Below, one piece after another: positions 1-5,197 of a stretch of 5,197 nt of DNA (position 1 is its first letter; every line of letters begins with the position of its first letter). The notes below the pieces were generated by a model. That model was not told the DNA's origin and ran no database searches. It was given only the letters and a program-made list of their open reading frames with translations. The stretch comes from a bacterium (lineage in GTDB: Bacteria > ARS69): the NCBI GenBank assembly GCA_025774865.1, contig JALGZO010000618.1:1-5197 (forward strand), read 5' to 3'. A program made the position numbers and the translations under genes.

Positions 1-1
1 C

Positions 2-481
2 CTCCTGCGCGCGGCATCGCAGATCGGCCGTCCTCTGACGATTATCATGGCGGGGACGGACGAGGACGAGGAACTCCGACGACTCGCTTCACAGCTTCCC
101 GCGGGATCTCGTGCTCATTGCCTCGGATTTCGAGCCGACGTCGCGGAGCTCAACGCGCTCTTCGACGTGTTCGTGCTTCCCTCCGAGATCGAGGGGTTCT
201 CGCTCGCGCTCCTCGAAGCGATGGCACGCGGGTTGCCGTGCATCGCGACCGACGTGGGGGGAAACCGAGAGGCATTGAGCGATGGGGCGGGGGTGCTCGT
301 GCCGGCGCGGAATCCGGAGGCCTTGGCGAAAGCCCTTGCGTCGGTGCTGAACGACCCGGATGCTGCCCGGGAGTTGGGAGCCCGTGCCCGTGCGCGAGCC
401 CTTCGGGAATTCGACGTCCGGCAGACGGTGGCCCGGACGGAGGCTCTCTACGAGAGCCTCGGCTCCGAGGAAAGCCGGTGA
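2..481 (+). CDS. Glycosyltransferase family 4, C-terminal part (5' truncated)
   Basis: The frame is open from the left edge and ends at TGA 479-481, giving 159 residues. These make up most of the C-terminal Rossmann domain of a GT-B, GT4-type glycosyltransferase; the N-terminal acceptor domain lies outside the window. Seen directly, numbering from the edge: a strand with LTIIMAG (12-18), then HCLGFRADV (39-47), then DVFVLPSEIEGF (55-66). The EX7E motif is intact at E64 and E72 (EGFSLALLE), followed by EAMARGLPCIATDVGG (72-87) and a closing helix ending in EALY. In this family the two glutamates contact the nucleotide-sugar donor. The enzyme is expected to act at the cytoplasmic face of the inner membrane, transferring a sugar to a growing glycan. 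Donor and acceptor cannot be named. The stop codon overlaps the GTG start of the ligase-family gene, so the two are probably translationally coupled. Confidence 0.93.
   Translation, partial: LLRAASQIGRPLTIIMAGTDEDEELRRLASQLPAGSRAHCLGFRADVAELNALFDVFVLPSEIEGFSLALLEAMARGLPCIATDVGGNREALSDGAGVLVPARNPEALAKALASVLNDPDAARELGARARARALREFDVRQTVARTEALYESLGSEESR
440..470 (+). promoter_or_regulatory. Two overlapping, mutually exclusive hairpins upstream of the ligase-gene start
   Basis: Hairpin A is a perfect 9-bp stem, 440-448 (GAGGCTCTC) with 452-460 (GAGAGCCTC), around a three-base loop TAC. Hairpin B pairs 457-461 (CCTCG) with 466-470 (CGAGG) around a four-base loop. They share bases 457-460, so only one can form at a time. 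The right arm of B covers most of the GAGGA ribosome binding site of the next gene, whereas A leaves it free. The pairing is read directly from the sequence. A regulatory role is inference, because the region also codes for the end of the GT4 protein (EALYESLGSEE) and GC-rich sequence forms stems easily. Confidence 0.35.
467..474 (+). promoter_or_regulatory. Ribosome binding site of the O-antigen ligase-family gene
   Basis: GAGGAAAG ends three bases before the GTG at 478, and its GAGGA core leaves six bases of spacing. This supports GTG 478 as the start. Starts further upstream in the same frame would overlap most of the preceding glycosyltransferase and add an arginine-rich, non-homologous extension. 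Confidence 0.7.
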
Positions 482-1650
482 AGCGACTTCCGGAAATCAC
501 TCTGATCCTCTACTCGCTGACCGGGACCATCTCGATCGCGGCGAGTCAGGCGGTGATGGCGCTCGGCGCCGGGCTCGCGCTGGTCGACCGGGGGCGAGGC
601 GTCTGGTTCCGGTGGGTGCGCACCGGCCTCGAGCGGCCGCTCGTGTTCTGGGCGCTCGCCTCCGTCTTCGCGACGGCCCTCGCGGCCGACCCGATGGCGT
701 CCGCCGACAAGTTGAGGAAGATCCCGCTTCTCGCGATGGTGTTTTGGGCGCCCACCGTGATCGACCGACCGTGGGCCCTCGGACGTCTGTACACAGGCCT
801 CCTCTTCTCGGCGGGGGCGACCGCACTCTACGGAGTTCTCACGTTCTTTCTGCAGGGAGGACCCGAGCTCTCCATTCGCCTCCGGGGCTTCCATACGTCC
901 TACGTGACGAACTCGGGACTGCTGCTCCTGTGTACCTTTCCCGCCGTCCTGTTCGCGGGTTGTCGCGAGCTGTCGGCGTCCCGCCGGTGGGGAGCGGCTT
1001 TCGCCGCGGGCTCGATCCTCGCGGCGCAATTCTTCGGACGGCTGGCGACCGGGTGGCTGGGGACCGCGGCCGGTCTCTTTTTCCTCGCTCTCCGGCGCGG
1101 CCGCCCCCGTCTGGCGGCGCTGGTCCCGCTCGCGGCGGCGCTCTTGCTCGTCTTGCCGGGAGTGTTCCAGGAGACGGCGCGGAATCTCCTGGACCCGACC
1201 GGCGCCGCCAACCAGAGGCGCGTCGACATCTGGGCGAACGGGCTGCAGCTCTTTCGCGGTGATCCCTGGTCCGGGTGGGGTCTCCACGACCTGAGCGATG
1301 AGTACCGCCGCGTCAAGGACCCCTCCGATCCGACGGAGGGTCACATGGCCTCGGTGCCGGTTCACGTGGCGGCTTCGATGGGGTTGCCGGGTGTGCTGGC
1401 GTTGGTGTGGCTCACGGTGGCGTTTTTTCGCGTGATCGCGCGCGCGCGACGAAAGGTCGAGACCGAGTTTCTGCGCGCCGTCGTGGACGGGACCGAAGCC
1501 TCGCTCGTGGCCTTTCTCACCGCGGGACTCGTCGACTGGAATCTGGGAGACTCGGAACTCCTCGCGCTGCTCTGCTTCCTCGTGGGAACCGCGATCGCCG
1601 CCGGAAGGCTCGGCCCGGCCGAGCGGACGACGACCGCCGGCGCCGCGTAG
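478..1650 (+). CDS. O-antigen ligase/polymerase-family membrane protein (Wzy_C-like)
   Basis: A 390-residue polytopic protein with about ten hydrophobic stretches, roughly 7-35, 53-70, 84-96, 103-124, 145-161, 172-186, 191-206, 211-229, 302-321 and 340-376 (the last probably two helices). The long polar segment at about 230-300 matches the large periplasmic loop of the O-antigen ligase family. It carries NQRRVDIWANGLQLF (245-259), DPWSGWGLHDL (262-272) and GHMASVPVHVAASMGLPG (288-305). Family members join glycan from undecaprenyl diphosphate to lipid A-core (WaaL) or polymerise repeat units (Wzy); sequence alone does not separate the two, so no symbol is given. The start is GTG 478, with a good ribosome binding site and a four-base GTGA overlap with the upstream stop. 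Odd feature: the usual HN pair two and three residues after the first His of the loop motif reads Ala291-Ser292, though His289 remains. The family call is firm; whether it acts as ligase or polymerase is open. Confidence 0.85.
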   Translation: MKRLPEITLILYSLTGTISIAASQAVMALGAGLALVDRGRGVWFRWVRTGLERPLVFWALASVFATALAADPMASADKLRKIPLLAMVFWAPTVIDRPWALGRLYTGLLFSAGATALYGVLTFFLQGGPELSIRLRGFHTSYVTNSGLLLLCTFPAVLFAGCRELSASRRWGAAFAAGSILAAQFFGRLATGWLGTAAGLFFLALRRGRPRLAALVPLAAALLLVLPGVFQETARNLLDPTGAANQRRVDIWANGLQLFRGDPWSGWGLHDLSDEYRRVKDPSDPTEGHMASVPVHVAASMGLPGVLALVWLTVAFFRVIARARRKVETEFLRAVVDGTEASLVAFLTAGLVDWNLGDSELLALLCFLVGTAIAAGRLGPAERTTTAGAA

Positions 1651-1662
1651 CCGGGGCATCTC

Positions 1663-2424
1663 ATGGAACCTCTCTCCGTTCTGATCCCGACGCTGGACGA
1701 AGAAGAGAACCTGCCCGAGTGCCTCGAGAGCTGTTCGTTCGCAAGCGAGATCGTCGTGGTCGATTCGGGCAGCCGTGATGCCACGCGCGACATCGCTGAG
1801 CGCTTCGGGGCGACCGTTCGAGTGCGTGAGTTCGACGATCACGCTTCGCAGAAGAACTGGGGCCTCGACCGCGTGACGCACCGCTGGGTTCTGGTGCTCG
1901 ACGCGGACGAACGCGTCACGCCCGAGCTTCGCGTCGAGATCGAGCGGGTCCTCTCGAGCGAGACGAACCCGTCGGGCTATTGGATCCGGCGCCGCAATCA
2001 CTTTCTCGGTCGCCCGATCCGAGGGTGCGGCTGGCAGCGAGACAAGGTGTTGCGGCTCTTTGACCGAACCCGAGGGCGTTACGCGCCGCGCCGAGTACAC
2101 GAGAAGATCGAGATCACGGGCCCGGTGGGGAACTTGCAGCACCACCTCACTCACTACACCTGCCGCGATCTTTCGACCTGGATCCGGAAGGCGGAGCGTT
2201 ACGCGCTCCTCGGCGCGGAGGAGGCACAGGCGAAGGGGCGGCGACCGCGGGCCGGGGACCTCGTCCTGCGCCCCGCGATGCGCTTTCTGAAGCAATACGT
2301 CCTCCAAGCCGGCTTTCGCGACGGAGCCGAGGGTCGGATCCTCTGCACCGTCTCCGCGTTCGGCGTCTTCATGAAGTACGCGCACCTGCGGGAGCTCGTC
2401 CGCAATGGCCGGGAAGCGACGTGA
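1663..2424 (+). CDS. Family 2 glycosyltransferase, WaaE/KdtX-like
   Basis: A complete 253-residue GT-A enzyme, the usual length for the LPS core glycosyltransferases of the WaaE/KdtX group. Seen directly: SVLIPTLDEEENLPECL (5-21) as the opening Rossmann strand; VVVDSGSRDAT (31-41); SQKNWGLD (62-69); the metal- and nucleotide-binding DADE at 80-83; and RRVHEKI (143-149), where Glu147 sits at the usual catalytic-base position. The C-terminal helices (about 205-245), with FLKQYVLQAGFRDG, are typical of this group and probably associate with the membrane. Characterised WaaE proteins add a beta-1,4-glucose to heptose of the inner core; that substrate is only a guess here. It starts at ATG 1663, 12 bases after the ligase-family stop, with a weak GGGG at 1653-1656. 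It overlaps the next gene by four bases (GTGA). All key motifs are intact, so this is probably an active enzyme. Confidence 0.92.
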   Translation: MEPLSVLIPTLDEEENLPECLESCSFASEIVVVDSGSRDATRDIAERFGATVRVREFDDHASQKNWGLDRVTHRWVLVLDADERVTPELRVEIERVLSSETNPSGYWIRRRNHFLGRPIRGCGWQRDKVLRLFDRTRGRYAPRRVHEKIEITGPVGNLQHHLTHYTCRDLSTWIRKAERYALLGAEEAQAKGRRPRAGDLVLRPAMRFLKQYVLQAGFRDGAEGRILCTVSAFGVFMKYAHLRELVRNGREAT

Positions 2425-3479
2425 AGATCCCCGATGGGTTCAGGCCGCGGCGGGTCCTGGTGCTCCGGCTGAGAGGGTTGGGAGACGTCGTGCTGGCGTC
2501 GGCCGTCGTCGACGCCCTGCGCCGCGCCTATCCCGGTGTCGCGATCGACTTCTTGTCCGCTGCACCGGCGAAGGCGCTCCTCGAAACGGACCCACGGCTC
2601 GACGGAGTCTTTCTGCTGGGCGACGAGCGGGCCACCGACGGGCATGTGCAAATCGGCTCGAAGCCCGACGCCATCCGTTGGATGCGGCGTCGTCGGTCGG
2701 ACCTCATGGTCGATCTCTTCTCGAACCCGTTGACCGCGTTGCTCTCTGCCTTTTCCGGCGCGCGTTACCGCGTGGGGCTCGCGAGGCGGTGGCGTGCCAT
2801 CGCCTACAACATCCGCGTCCCCCGGTTCCAGGGAGACCCCGCGCATGACTTCCGATATGCCCGCGAGGTTCAGCTCGACTTTCTTCGAAACGCCGGGATC
2901 CGCTGGCAAGGTGACGCCCGGGCGGAGGTGTTTCTGGAAACGGCCGACCGCGAGTTCGCCGGGGAAGCGTTGCAGACCCTCGGCTACCGGTCGGGAGCGC
3001 CCTTCGCCGCCGTGCTCCCCGCCGGCTCGTGGGAGAGCAAGCGCTGGACGGCGGAAGGCTTCGCGGCCGTCGGACGATACCTGGCCGAGCGACTCGGCCA
3101 ACCCACGCTTGTCGTGTGGGGACCGCCCGAGCGGCAGGACGCCGAGAGCATCGCGTCCTCCCTCGGGGAAAAGGCGCGACTCGCCCCGCCCACGACGCTC
3201 CGCCAGATGGCCGCGCTCCTCGGGCAGCCGACGGCGCTCGTCGCGACCGATTGCCTCGGTCGGCACCTGTCCGTCGTCCAGGGCGTCGCGACGGTAGGCA
3301 TCTTCAGTACGACCGACCCCCGCTCCTGGACCCCTCGCGAGGGGACGCATCGCGCCGTGCGAGGTGGACCGAGGGAGGGCTACGCGACGCTGCGGGACTT
3401 GCCGCCCGATCCGGTCATCGAACAGGTGCAAGCGCTCCTGGAGGACGGCGTACTGGACTCGCCGAGACCGTCCTTCTAG
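2421..3479 (+). CDS. Family 9 glycosyltransferase, heptosyltransferase family
   Basis: A complete 352-residue GT-B protein of normal length for the family. The N-terminal domain opens with VLVLRLRGLGDVVLASAVVDALR (12-34). Its GLGD holds Asp22, the counterpart of the catalytic Asp in WaaC/WaaF. The C-terminal domain has VLPAGSWESKRWTAEGF (198-214), with the donor-site Lys207 in KRW, then LVVWGPPE (230-237), then TDCLGRHLSVVQGVATVGIF (276-295). Known members transfer heptose from ADP-heptose to the LPS inner core, but many GT9 enzymes in surface-glycan loci use other sugars. Odd feature: the family DxGxxH signature reads D277-C-L-G-R-H282, so the donor-site Gly is replaced by Leu279 while Asp and His remain. 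The GTG start at 2421 gives a four-base overlap with the GT2 gene and has GGGA at 2411-2414 as a modest ribosome binding site. There is no better in-frame start. The family call is firm; the sugar is unknown. Confidence 0.9.
   Translation: MKIPDGFRPRRVLVLRLRGLGDVVLASAVVDALRRAYPGVAIDFLSAAPAKALLETDPRLDGVFLLGDERATDGHVQIGSKPDAIRWMRRRRSDLMVDLFSNPLTALLSAFSGARYRVGLARRWRAIAYNIRVPRFQGDPAHDFRYAREVQLDFLRNAGIRWQGDARAEVFLETADREFAGEALQTLGYRSGAPFAAVLPAGSWESKRWTAEGFAAVGRYLAERLGQPTLVVWGPPERQDAESIASSLGEKARLAPPTTLRQMAALLGQPTALVATDCLGRHLSVVQGVATVGIFSTTDPRSWTPREGTHRAVRGGPREGYATLRDLPPDPVIEQVQALLEDGVLDSPRPSF
3440..3476 (+). other. Hairpin directly before the stop codon of the GT9 gene
   Basis: Bases 3440-3448 (GGAGGACGG) pair with 3468-3476 (CCGTCCTTC) to give nine pairs, one of them G-U, around a 19-base loop. 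The TAG stop at 3477 follows at once. There is no T-rich tract after it, so it is not a standard intrinsic terminator. It could protect or pause the transcript, or be chance in a GC-rich coding end. Confidence 0.3.
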
Positions 3480-3482
3480 AAT

Positions 3483-3535
3483 CCCGCGGTTCCGCTGCGT
3501 TCCGGGGATCCGACCGGGATCACCGAAACCGCGGG
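3483..3535 (+). repeat. Inverted repeat in the only sizeable intergenic gap
   Basis: The 96-base gap at 3480-3575 holds a perfect 9-bp inverted repeat: CCCGCGGTT at 3483-3491 and AACCGCGGG at 3527-3535, 35 bases apart. Nested inside is a smaller stem, GATCC (3507-3511) with GGATC (3517-3521), extended by CGG/CCG beyond one mismatch. No T tract follows, so an intrinsic terminator is not supported. No convincing -35/-10 pair is visible either. It may be a transcript processing or stability element, an operator-like site, or chance. Confidence 0.4.
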
Positions 3536-3559
3536 CGCACTCGCCAGCATCTGAACCCC

Positions 3560-3569
3560 GGGGAGGGAG
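3560..3569 (+). promoter_or_regulatory. Ribosome binding site of the second GT4 gene
   Basis: A purine-rich GGGGAGGGAG, the best Shine-Dalgarno match in the window. Its GGAGG core (3562-3566) ends nine bases before GTG 3576. An in-frame TGA at 3552-3554 rules out any start further upstream, so this site fixes the start. Its first bases are part of the palindrome CCCCGGGG (3556-3563). The strong site fits a gene translated independently of the upstream genes. Confidence 0.75.
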
Positions 3570-3575
3570 ACAGCC

Positions 3576-4814
3576 GTGTCGACCGCGTCACCCGGTCAAT
3601 CGCTCCGGGTTCTCTTCATCGCGCAGTGCTTCACCCCGAAGGTCGGGGGGCGGGCGAGCCTTCTTCGCGATTTGATTCGGAATCTGCCCGGGGATCGGAC
3701 CTCCGTCAGTACACCGGGCGCGCCCGGCGCGCGAGAGGCCGACCGCGAGCTTCCGGCGCGGGTGCACCGCGGGCCGGCGGGATTCTTCGGAGCCGGCGAA
3801 CTCGGCCTCACACTCTGGCGACGACGTCTCACCCGGATCTGCCGGTCCGAACGACCGGGCATCGTGGTCGCGTCGGGCGGAACCACCGAGGGCCTGCTCG
3901 CGCAGCACGTGCGCCAGAAGCGCGGGCTCCCCTACGTTCTCCAGCTCGAGGCCCCGGAGCTCGCCCGGATCGGGCTCGCCATCCGGGCTGACGACGCAGC
4001 GGGGCATCGGCTCCAGCGAATGATCTCGGAGGCCGCGGGGATCGTGGTCGGCGGCCCGACCTGCCGGTTCGAGGCCTACAAGCTCGGCGTCTATCCGCAC
4101 CATCTCCACGTCGTCCGTCCCGGAGTCGACCTCGAGACGTTCCGGCCTGGCGAGGCGCCGCCTGCGCTCAGCGAACGTCTCGGGCATCGTCAAGGCCCCG
4201 TGCTGGTGGCGGTTCTGGGAGAGTCCACGGAGCACGATCTCGAGACGCTGCTGCGCGCTCTCGCGTCACTGCGTCACCAACGTCGTGGCGCTCGCCTCGT
4301 CGTCATCGAGTCAGAGCCCACCGACCACGGTGCGCTGGTCCGCGAGCTTCGACTCGAGGAAGCCGTGCACTTCGTCGGGCGCCTGCCTCCCTCGGAGCTT
4401 CCGGACTGGTATCGGCTCGCCGACGTCTTCGTGCTCGCGCGGCGCAAAGAGGCGGGGGCCGAGGGGGGAATCCCCGTGGCACTGATGGAGGCGATGGCAT
4501 CGGGCTGCGCGATCGTCGCCACGCGCTCCGCCGGGGTCGAGGAGATCGCCCGCGCCGACGAAGATGCGCTCCTCGTCGAGCCGGGCGCTCACGCGAAGCT
4601 CGCGAAATCGGTGCTCGGCCTGCTGCGCGAGGAGGACTCGCGCGCGGCGCTCGCGACCCAGGCGCGGCAGCGGGCGGAGTCGGAGTTCGGCGCGCCTCGT
4701 TTCGGGCGCGACTTTCGCGAGTACCTCGAGGTGCTCTACTTCCGCCGACTGGGTCTGGGGACGCTCGAGCCTCCCGCCGAGCCCCCGGTCCAGGAAACGT
4801 CTCCGGCGGTCTGA
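3576..4814 (+). CDS. Family 4 glycosyltransferase with altered donor-site residues
   Basis: A complete 412-residue GT-B protein starting at GTG 3576. The N-terminal domain begins RVLFIAQCFTPKVGGRASL (11-29), with the usual glycine-rich loop. The linker is VVRPGVDLETFRPG (179-192). The C-terminal domain contains VHFVGRLPPSELPDWYRLAD (264-283), VFVLARRKEAGAEGGIP (284-300) and ALMEAMASGCAIVATRSAGV (302-321). Two departures from the family are visible. Where GT4 enzymes usually have a GR...KG pattern holding the donor phosphates, this protein reads GESTEHD (215-221), losing both Arg and Lys. The two glutamates of the EX7E motif, E296 and E305, are separated by eight residues instead of seven. The fold is clear, but donor binding may be changed or lost. 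The last 20 or so residues are proline/glutamate-rich and probably disordered. It is the first gene after the intergenic gap and lies three bases before another GT4 gene. Donor and acceptor are unknown. Confidence 0.88.
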   Translation: MSTASPGQSLRVLFIAQCFTPKVGGRASLLRDLIRNLPGDRTSVSTPGAPGAREADRELPARVHRGPAGFFGAGELGLTLWRRRLTRICRSERPGIVVASGGTTEGLLAQHVRQKRGLPYVLQLEAPELARIGLAIRADDAAGHRLQRMISEAAGIVVGGPTCRFEAYKLGVYPHHLHVVRPGVDLETFRPGEAPPALSERLGHRQGPVLVAVLGESTEHDLETLLRALASLRHQRRGARLVVIESEPTDHGALVRELRLEEAVHFVGRLPPSELPDWYRLADVFVLARRKEAGAEGGIPVALMEAMASGCAIVATRSAGVEEIARADEDALLVEPGAHAKLAKSVLGLLREEDSRAALATQARQRAESEFGAPRFGRDFREYLEVLYFRRLGLGTLEPPAEPPVQETSPAV

Positions 4815-4817
4815 CGC

Positions 4818-5197
4818 GTGCACGTTCTCCACGTCGATCCCGCGCCCACCTGGCGAGGGGGGGAGCGACAGGTCTTTCTGCTGGCGCGCGAGCTCCAACG
4901 ACGCGGACACCAGAGCCCGATCGTTGCGGCGCCGGAGAGTCCGCTGCTCACGCGGGCGCGCGACGTCGGTGTCCCGACGATTCCCCTCCGGATCCGTGGG
5001 GATCTCGACCTGCCGGCGGTGGGGCGGCTGGCGCGGCTCGTGCGCGGGACGCGCCCGGACGTGCTCCATCTGCATACGGCCCGCGCCCACGCGGCGGGGG
5101 GCCTCGCCGCCCGGTTGACCGGCTTCGGGCCGGTCCTCGTCACGCGAAGACTCGAGCTGCCCCCGCGGGGGCCGTGGGGCCGATGGAAGTACCGATC
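4818..5197 (+). CDS. Family 4 glycosyltransferase, N-terminal domain (3' truncated)
   Basis: An open frame from GTG 4818 to the right edge gives 126 residues. They read as the N-terminal acceptor domain of a GT4 glycosyltransferase: MHVLHVDPAPTWRGGERQVF (1-20) with the WRGGE loop, LARELQRRGH (22-31), RPDVLHLHTARAHAAGG (79-95) and VLVTRRLELPPRG (107-119). The LHLH strand and TRR motif are typical of the domain in LPS and exopolysaccharide enzymes; the donor-binding half lies beyond the window. The start is set by the preceding gene: its TGA at 4812-4814 is in the same frame and only one codon (CGC) separates it from this GTG. The ribosome binding site is weak (GGCGG at 4805-4809), so reinitiation by ribosomes finishing the upstream gene is likely. 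Function beyond glycosyl transfer cannot be read. Confidence 0.88.
   Translation, partial: MHVLHVDPAPTWRGGERQVFLLARELQRRGHQSPIVAAPESPLLTRARDVGVPTIPLRIRGDLDLPAVGRLARLVRGTRPDVLHLHTARAHAAGGLAARLTGFGPVLVTRRLELPPRGPWGRWKYR

Noticed and set aside
118-477. N-terminal extension of the ligase-family frame by 120 residues
   Set aside because: It lies wholly in the coding region of the GT4 gene, is arginine- and proline-rich, and lacks the hydrophobic character of the real protein. GTG 478 has a good ribosome binding site and the expected overlap with the upstream stop.
1437-1448. Run of six CG dinucleotides
   Set aside because: It lies in a stretch coding for Ile-Ala-Arg-Ala-Arg-Arg and is explained by codon choice in GC-rich DNA.
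448-2385. Long antisense open frame of 645 codons
   Set aside because: It runs opposite three genes with clear family motifs and has the low-complexity R/E/P/G-rich composition typical of antisense frames in GC-rich DNA. No domain is recognisable.
2199-3431. Antisense open frame of 410 codons opposite the GT2 and GT9 genes
   Set aside because: Same shadow pattern: no motif, and the plus strand carries intact family signatures throughout.
3440-3540. Intrinsic terminator after the GT9 gene
   Set aside because: Stems are present, but no run of T follows either of them. They are recorded as structures, not as a terminator.
3480-3575. Promoter for the downstream GT4 genes
   Set aside because: No -35/-10 pair that I could defend is visible in this GC-rich gap. 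An internal promoter remains possible but is not shown by the sequence.
3029-3991. Plus-strand frame of 320 codons spanning the GT9/GT4 junction
   Set aside because: Arginine-rich off-frame translation covering the ends of two well-supported genes and the gap; no domain features.
1-5197. CRISPR array, tRNA/rRNA genes, insertion-sequence ends
   Set aside because: No spaced direct repeats, cloverleaf-type sequence, transposase-like frame or terminal inverted repeats were seen on reading both strands.

Overview
The window is a compact, plus-strand block of cell-surface glycan genes from a GC-rich bacterium. By eye the G+C is around two thirds, with strong G/C preference at third codon positions. 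A GT9 heptosyltransferase-family enzyme, a WaaE/KdtX-like GT2 enzyme and an O-antigen ligase/polymerase-family membrane protein together point to a Gram-negative, LPS-making organism. High-GC lineages such as Myxococcota, Desulfobacterota or Candidatus Eisenbacteria would fit, but the sequence alone does not settle the phylum.

Layout, all on the plus strand: (1) 2-481, the C-terminal half of a GT4 glycosyltransferase, cut by the left edge; (2) 478-1650, a polytopic O-antigen ligase/polymerase-family protein; (3) 1663-2424, a WaaE/KdtX-like GT2 glycosyltransferase; (4) 2421-3479, a GT9 heptosyltransferase-family protein; a 96-bp gap with an inverted repeat; (5) 3576-4814, a divergent GT4 glycosyltransferase; (6) 4818-5197, the N-terminal domain of another GT4 glycosyltransferase, cut by the right edge. 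Genes 1/2 and 3/4 overlap by four bases (GTGA), genes 2/3 are 12 bases apart and genes 5/6 are 3 bases apart. This looks like one operon, with the 3480-3575 gap as the only plausible internal boundary. Four of the five visible starts are GTG.

How the genes may work together (inference): the GT9, GT2 and GT4 enzymes would add sugars one at a time to a lipid A-core or undecaprenyl-linked acceptor on the cytoplasmic side of the inner membrane. The membrane protein would join or polymerise glycan on the periplasmic side. No sugar-nucleotide synthesis, flippase or Wzz-type gene is visible, so the sugars cannot be named.

No mobile element, CRISPR array, tRNA or rRNA was seen. I did not find a clearly new system. 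The points most worth a second look are three proteins whose folds are recognisable but whose usual signature residues are changed: the ligase HN motif, the GT9 DxGxxH motif, and the GT4 donor-site residues of gene 5. There is also a pair of mutually exclusive hairpins around the ribosome binding site of the ligase gene.
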